Assembly (NCBI GenBank): GCA_019459485.1
Contig: JAIBEZ010000022.1
Span: 1 to 64,000, forward strand
Length of the DNA stretch: 64,000 bases
Origin: Prolixibacteraceae bacterium
Lineage (GTDB): Bacteria > Bacteroidota > Bacteroidia > Bacteroidales > Prolixibacteraceae
Reading direction: 5' to 3'
This document shows, one piece after another, positions 59,974 through 64,000 of the stretch. Below the pieces are notes generated by a model. That model saw only the letters and a list, made by a program, of their open reading frames with translations. It did no database searches and had not been told where the DNA came from. Each line of letters starts with the position of its first letter. Positions within the stretch are counted from its first letter, which is position 1. Made by a program: the position numbers and the translations under genes.

Positions 59974-62900
59974 CTATTGCTTCACCAATTTTATCGCGTC
60001 GGCTACCACCACCTGTGCTGCGGTTTTATTGCCAAGTTCCACTTTAACGGTATCGCCCGAAAAATAGAATGTGCCTAAACTGTTCCATCCGTCATCCACA
60101 GTTTTAAGGTCGATCATTACTTCTTCCCTGCTTTCACCGAAAATGATATAGGTATATTCGCCACCGGCATCCTGTCCGCCACGACGGCCTCTTTGACTGG
60201 GTTTTGTAAGGTAGCTGAACACTTCATAAGTTCCGTTACCGTCTATTGGAATGCTCCACACTGCCTTTTTACTGCCATCACCTGATTTCACGTAATGTGA
60301 CGAACGGATAAACTTTCCGAAGAAACTGCTGTTGGTAGTTGCCCGCCAGGTTCGTGGTGCGCGCCATGTATTGAAACCGATAAATCGTTCCTTTGTCGGC
60401 TCTTCCTTTATGAGTAATTTTTGCAAAAGGCTTTTATCGTCGGAAACAGTAAAACGGAATGTTGGATCTTCATCGTCACTTATAAACTCGCCTTCTTCAG
60501 CCAGACGTACAGGAGTATCAACCAACTTTTCGCCTTCATACGGAGTCGCCTTGGTATCTTCTTCAATGTTATCGAGCGGGAGCATGAGTTCAGCAGGAAT
60601 ATTGCGTGAAGTGAGGGTGTTGATGGTTACATTGCGGGGCGCACCTTCAAGCAGATAGCTCACTTCTTTGGTTTGCGTTCCTTCAAGATATATAAGCTTG
60701 CTAATGGTTTCCATATTTGCACCGCCTCCGCCGAATCGTCCGCGACCCGGCCCGCCGCCTTCGCCTATCCTGAATTGCACCAAAACGATTCCTTCAGTTT
60801 GTTCAGTATTGGTTATCTTAAACTTTACCATCGTTTTCAGCCGGTCGCCATCGAGCACATTTACCGCTTTTACTCCGCCAATAAAATATCCGGGCAATTC
60901 TTTGCTGTTGAACCATTTCTCCATGTATGGCAGCAAATCGGTATCGAACTGTTGCTGAATCTGTGCGTTAAAATCTTCAATGGTACTTGAATTAAACCGT
61001 ATGCTTTTCAGGAAGTTAAACATGAAGTCGTTGAAAGCTTCGTCACCAGCCTTGCGCTTGATGATGGAGAACAGTGCCTGCCCTTTCAACTGGATTACAT
61101 TGTCGATGATCTTTACTCTTTCAGGATCGTCCAGGAGTTCGGCGAACGAATAATCGAGCAATGCCAGGTTGGCCTGTTCGTTTTCGGTCATTCCCTGCAT
61201 ATTGCGCATCCATCCCATAGCGCCCGATTCGGAAGATTGTCTCAGGTACGATTCAAAAATACGGTCGGTAATCGGCCACTGCTCCGATTGAACAAAATAG
61301 GCGTGGTTATAAAATAAAGGGAAAGCATACAACGGATTGGCCTTTTCGTCTATCTGCACTTCCCCCTGACTTCTGTTAAAATCGGGGCGTGCAGCAGCCT
61401 GTGTAAATAACGACAGGAAATTATTGAAGGCCATAATTTTTTTCTCTTCAGGAGTAGATTGAACATCGCCTCCCCGGTTTCCCCATCGTTCCATGCGTTT
61501 GACACTTCCCGCAAAATCAGCCTCTTCAACCAGCAAGCCTTTTTCAGGAAAAAGAATGGTTTCAGGCTGAACTTGCTCCCTTTCGGCAATCAAAGTGCGC
61601 GGATACGAATAAAACTGCGGCGGAACTTCAACGATCGTAAAGCGTTCGAACGGATAAAACATATCGATTTTTCGCTCATAATCTTTCAGGGCAGTGGCAA
61701 TTAAATCAGGAATGGTGTCTTTAACCGGTTCAAAAAAGCCGGAAAAATAATCGTGGTCTTTGTGATGGAATAAATTGAATTCAAGTCCGTCTATAGTATC
61801 GGTTTTCTGGGTGTAATTGCCGATTATCAGCGATATCTGCGGCAGATTATTTTTATTTTTGAAATAAAATGTCCCCTCTTTTTGCTCAACTTTTCCCTGT
61901 GAAATGGCTGTTAGTCCGGGTTTTGTGTTTACTGAAATTTCAAATTTGCTGAATTGTTTCTGCATCCATTGTTTGCTTTGTTTTCCAAAACCGGTGCCTG
62001 CAATCGGGTACCAGTTGCTTTCGCGGGTCAGCAAAACAAAATCAGGCGAAACAATGGCAGAACGTTTATCGATTTGGAACATATTTGCCCTGAAAGGTTC
62101 CTGAAGTGTTTTATCGTCCACATCCAGAAAACTGCCAGCTTCGTTCAGGGTTCCGCTGTATGTAAATTCAAGTTCGGCAGTTTCGCCGGGTTCCAGTTTC
62201 GATCCTGAAAAATCAATCATATGAAGTGTGCGTTTCGCCTCGATTTCCTGTCCGTTGAAACTCACTTTGCTTATTTCCAGTCCCGGATTCAGGCTAAAAA
62301 CAAAATGATTGATTGCCTCCTGAAGCGGATTGCTCACTGTTAGTTTTGCTTTTACTTCCAGATTTTCGCCATTGTGATTGAGTTCTATCAGGTAGCTTTT
62401 AACTTTCAGACGTGAAACAGTTTGGTTGGCATCGTTGAGCGACCGCATGTTTTCCCGCAATTCCTGATTTTCAACGAATGTGGAAACATGCTTGTTACCG
62501 AGCCAGATACCGGCTGCAAAAAATGCCAACGCCGGAAATATCGTGATCTTGTTGCTGAACGGACTTTGCGGAAGTCGTTTGAGCAAGGTTATAGTCAGGA
62601 AAATAAATGCGATACCAAAACAGGTGTACATTCCGCGGTGAACAATTATTGCAGGAAGGTTTCCGAAACCAATGAAATCGGAGTTCAGCAATGGCATACT
62701 GTAAGCCATGTAATCGAACAGATAATAGAATTTTGTGTTGAGGTAGAATATTGTAATTGCCACATAACCAAGCAGAATGATAAAGGTAATGGCTTGATTT
62801 TTCAGGATGCTCATCACGAAAAACGAAAGTCCGAGAATGAAAATCAGGGTTGGCAGACTGATGATCAGGAAATATTGCAGATAGGCCAGCCAGTTAACAG

Positions 62901-63318
62901 CCACCCCTTCGGCTATCAGATTAAAAATAAGCGCTTCAGAAAGGATAATCAGGTTCAGGATAATGAAAACAACGAGGTTTCCGATGGTTTTTCCGGCCAC
63001 ATATTCGCCGTTTGACATAGAGCGGATGTAAATTACATCGGTGGTATCCAGTTTTTTATCGCGCTTCAGGAAATCGGAAGCCAGAAATATGGCAATAATC
63101 GCCTGAACAGTATTTAAAAATAATAGGTTGACGTATGGTATGGCTGACGAAATGGCTTTCATATCCCAATTATTACCTTGATCCATGGTAAGAACCGCCA
63201 TGTTGAAAAAGAACAGAATGAACATGGCCAACAGAGCGAAAATCCGGAAAAACCAACTGCGCAGAAGCGTGGTAATTTCGTATTTGGCAATTGATGTGAT
63301 GTTATGAAGGGATATCAT
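59974..63318 (-). CDS. ABC-2 permease fused to an M1-peptidase-like domain without HExxH and a golvesin-like C-terminal domain
   Basis: An 1114-residue protein. Residues 1 to about 275 form about six helices of ABC-2 type (starts ITTLLRSWFFRIFALLAMFI). About 310-860 look like the M1 aminopeptidase fold known from Bacteroidetes permease/aminopeptidase fusions (VSNPLQEAINHFVFSLNPGL, LAEFTYSG-like LEFTYSGTLNEAG, FYPFERFTIVEVPPQF). However, no HExxH zinc motif and no GxMEN motif could be found where they should be. About 985-1114 (SSHYVKSGDGSKKAVWSIPI to VVADAIKLV) resembles the golvesin/xanthan-lyase-type binding domain. It is flanked by an ATPase gene upstream and TolC downstream. The M1-like part is probably a binding or scaffold domain; this is inference. 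Confidence 0.8.
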   Translation of the reverse strand: MISLHNITSIAKYEITTLLRSWFFRIFALLAMFILFFFNMAVLTMDQGNNWDMKAISSAIPYVNLLFLNTVQAIIAIFLASDFLKRDKKLDTTDVIYIRSMSNGEYVAGKTIGNLVVFIILNLIILSEALIFNLIAEGVAVNWLAYLQYFLIISLPTLIFILGLSFFVMSILKNQAITFIILLGYVAITIFYLNTKFYYLFDYMAYSMPLLNSDFIGFGNLPAIIVHRGMYTCFGIAFIFLTITLLKRLPQSPFSNKITIFPALAFFAAGIWLGNKHVSTFVENQELRENMRSLNDANQTVSRLKVKSYLIELNHNGENLEVKAKLTVSNPLQEAINHFVFSLNPGLEISKVSFNGQEIEAKRTLHMIDFSGSKLEPGETAELEFTYSGTLNEAGSFLDVDDKTLQEPFRANMFQIDKRSAIVSPDFVLLTRESNWYPIAGTGFGKQSKQWMQKQFSKFEISVNTKPGLTAISQGKVEQKEGTFYFKNKNNLPQISLIIGNYTQKTDTIDGLEFNLFHHKDHDYFSGFFEPVKDTIPDLIATALKDYERKIDMFYPFERFTIVEVPPQFYSYPRTLIAEREQVQPETILFPEKGLLVEEADFAGSVKRMERWGNRGGDVQSTPEEKKIMAFNNFLSLFTQAAARPDFNRSQGEVQIDEKANPLYAFPLFYNHAYFVQSEQWPITDRIFESYLRQSSESGAMGWMRNMQGMTENEQANLALLDYSFAELLDDPERVKIIDNVIQLKGQALFSIIKRKAGDEAFNDFMFNFLKSIRFNSSTIEDFNAQIQQQFDTDLLPYMEKWFNSKELPGYFIGGVKAVNVLDGDRLKTMVKFKITNTEQTEGIVLVQFRIGEGGGPGRGRFGGGGANMETISKLIYLEGTQTKEVSYLLEGAPRNVTINTLTSRNIPAELMLPLDNIEEDTKATPYEGEKLVDTPVRLAEEGEFISDDEDPTFRFTVSDDKSLLQKLLIKEEPTKERFIGFNTWRAPRTWRATTNSSFFGKFIRSSHYVKSGDGSKKAVWSIPIDGNGTYEVFSYLTKPSQRGRRGGQDAGGEYTYIIFGESREEVMIDLKTVDDGWNSLGTFYFSGDTVKVELGNKTAAQVVVADAIKLVKQ

Positions 63319-63407
63319 CTGTATTATTTACGATTTAATTATTTGCGATTTGTTCTGTTCATTACAGCGGCATTTGAATAGTCAATAGTAAATTGTCTAA
63401 TTGTCAA

Positions 63408-64000
63408 TTATATTGAGGTCCATTGGTCTAAATTACTTTCCATAAAGTAAACGTAAGCATGTTCCAGATTGGGGGCGATGTTTTGCCCGCTGTAACCGTT
63501 GATTGCATCGGCCACGACCTGAATTTCCCAGCCGTCGCTGTTGGGAACATTGGAAATAACCGGATATTTTTCGTTAATATCAAGGTATTCCTCTTCGCTG
63601 GCCTGAATGAGCCACACTTTTCCGTCGGCAAGTTTAACCAACTCATCAGGCGAGCCGGTAAAAGCCAAACCGCCCTTGTTAAGCAGCGCCATGTCGGTAC
63701 ACGAACTTGAAATATCGCCAACAATGTGGGTTGATAAAATGATAATTACATCCTGGGTTGAAATGGTGGAAAGTAAATTACGGAAGCGGATGCGTTCTTC
63801 GGGATCGAGACCGGTGGTTGGTTCGTCAACAATGATAATTTTTGGATCGTTGATCAATGCCTGCGCAATGCCGAGGCGACGTTTCATTCCTCCGGAAAGT
63901 TTGTTGGCCTGGCGGTCGCGTGCTTCGAACAAACCCACTTCTTCCAGCATTTTATCAACTGCTGTTTTGCGCTCTTTGCTTTTTGTCATTCCAGCCAGAC
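63408..64000 (-). CDS. ABC transporter ATP-binding protein, 5' partial at the window end
   Basis: The last part of an ABC ATPase: signature LSGGMKRRLGIAQALI, Walker B IIIVDEPTTGLDPEE, then STHIVGDISSSC. The frame runs off the window (LAGMTKSKERK has no start in view; the ATG at 63989 is internal), and Walker A is outside. Its sequence is close to the ATPase domain at the end of the RND-ABC fusion, so the two look like paralogues. It probably powers the permease/M1-like protein that follows after 90 bp. Its own C-terminal part (YLDINEKYPVISNVPNSDG) may be a small regulatory region. Confidence 0.92.
   Translation of the reverse strand, partial: LAGMTKSKERKTAVDKMLEEVGLFEARDRQANKLSGGMKRRLGIAQALINDPKIIIVDEPTTGLDPEERIRFRNLLSTISTQDVIIILSTHIVGDISSSCTDMALLNKGGLAFTGSPDELVKLADGKVWLIQASEEEYLDINEKYPVISNVPNSDGWEIQVVADAINGYSGQNIAPNLEHAYVYFMESNLDQWTSI

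Overview
The window looks like a chromosome segment of a Bacteroidetes bacterium, most likely a Bacteroidales/Marinilabiliales-type organism. The evidence is a complete SusC/SusD-type starch locus, a T9SS C-terminal sorting domain on the outer amylase, an NagB-like/PIG-L fusion, and promoters of the Bacteroidetes pattern (TTTG, 19-21 nt, TAnnTTTG) with no Shine-Dalgarno sequences. No tRNA, rRNA, CRISPR array or intact insertion sequence was seen.

Layout. 1-2761: tail of a Bro-N protein, then a three-gene zinc/manganese ABC importer. 2864-4276: an AT-rich cassette of a HEPN-like protein, an unknown small protein and a SecB-like chaperone, followed by a four-CxxC zinc-ribbon protein. 4418-17216: starch locus (secreted unknown protein, T9SS GH13 amylase, SusF-like, SusE-like, SusD, SusC on the minus strand; divergent LacI-type regulator on the plus strand). 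17222-23290: TetR-led operon with a beta-barrel protein, a LolD-like ATPase, two FtsX-type permeases and a LolA-like carrier. 23474-25386: HicAB, a CPBP protease, a small membrane protein and a HigA-like remnant. 25390-25670: a 20-21 bp phased repeat array. 26118-34372: maltodextrin use (MFS transporter, beta-phosphoglucomutase, GH65 phosphorylase, two GH13 enzymes). 34448-38028: ROK regulator plus NagB-like/PIG-L fusion. 38236-42760: PHP protein, DUF5009-like membrane protein, CorA, PPK2. 42845-46204: Mfd. 46273-48109: AT-rich segment with a membrane protein, an antitoxin-like gene, a truncated ORF6N gene and a second phased array. 48116-64000: a minus-strand efflux operon with TolC, HlyD, an RND pump, an RND pump fused to an ABC ATPase, an ABC-2 permease, an ABC permease/M1-like fusion and a separate ABC ATPase cut by the window end.

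How it works together. Starch is probably bound and cut at the surface by SusDEF and the T9SS amylase, imported by SusC, trimmed by periplasmic or lipid-anchored GH13 enzymes, carried in by the MFS transporter, and split by phosphorolysis (GH65) to beta-glucose 1-phosphate, which PgmB converts to glucose 6-phosphate. Matching LacI-type sites (TGCAAACGTTTGCA and relatives) in front of the regulator/SusC gap and the MFS gene suggest one regulator for two halves that are now about 8 kb apart. 

The most interesting items are the HEPN-X-SecB cassette (a candidate toxin-antitoxin-chaperone module), the 1570-residue RND-6TM-ABC fusion, the two homogenised phased repeat arrays, and several families of interspersed inverted repeats, one with compensating stem changes, that supply the ends of coding sequences.
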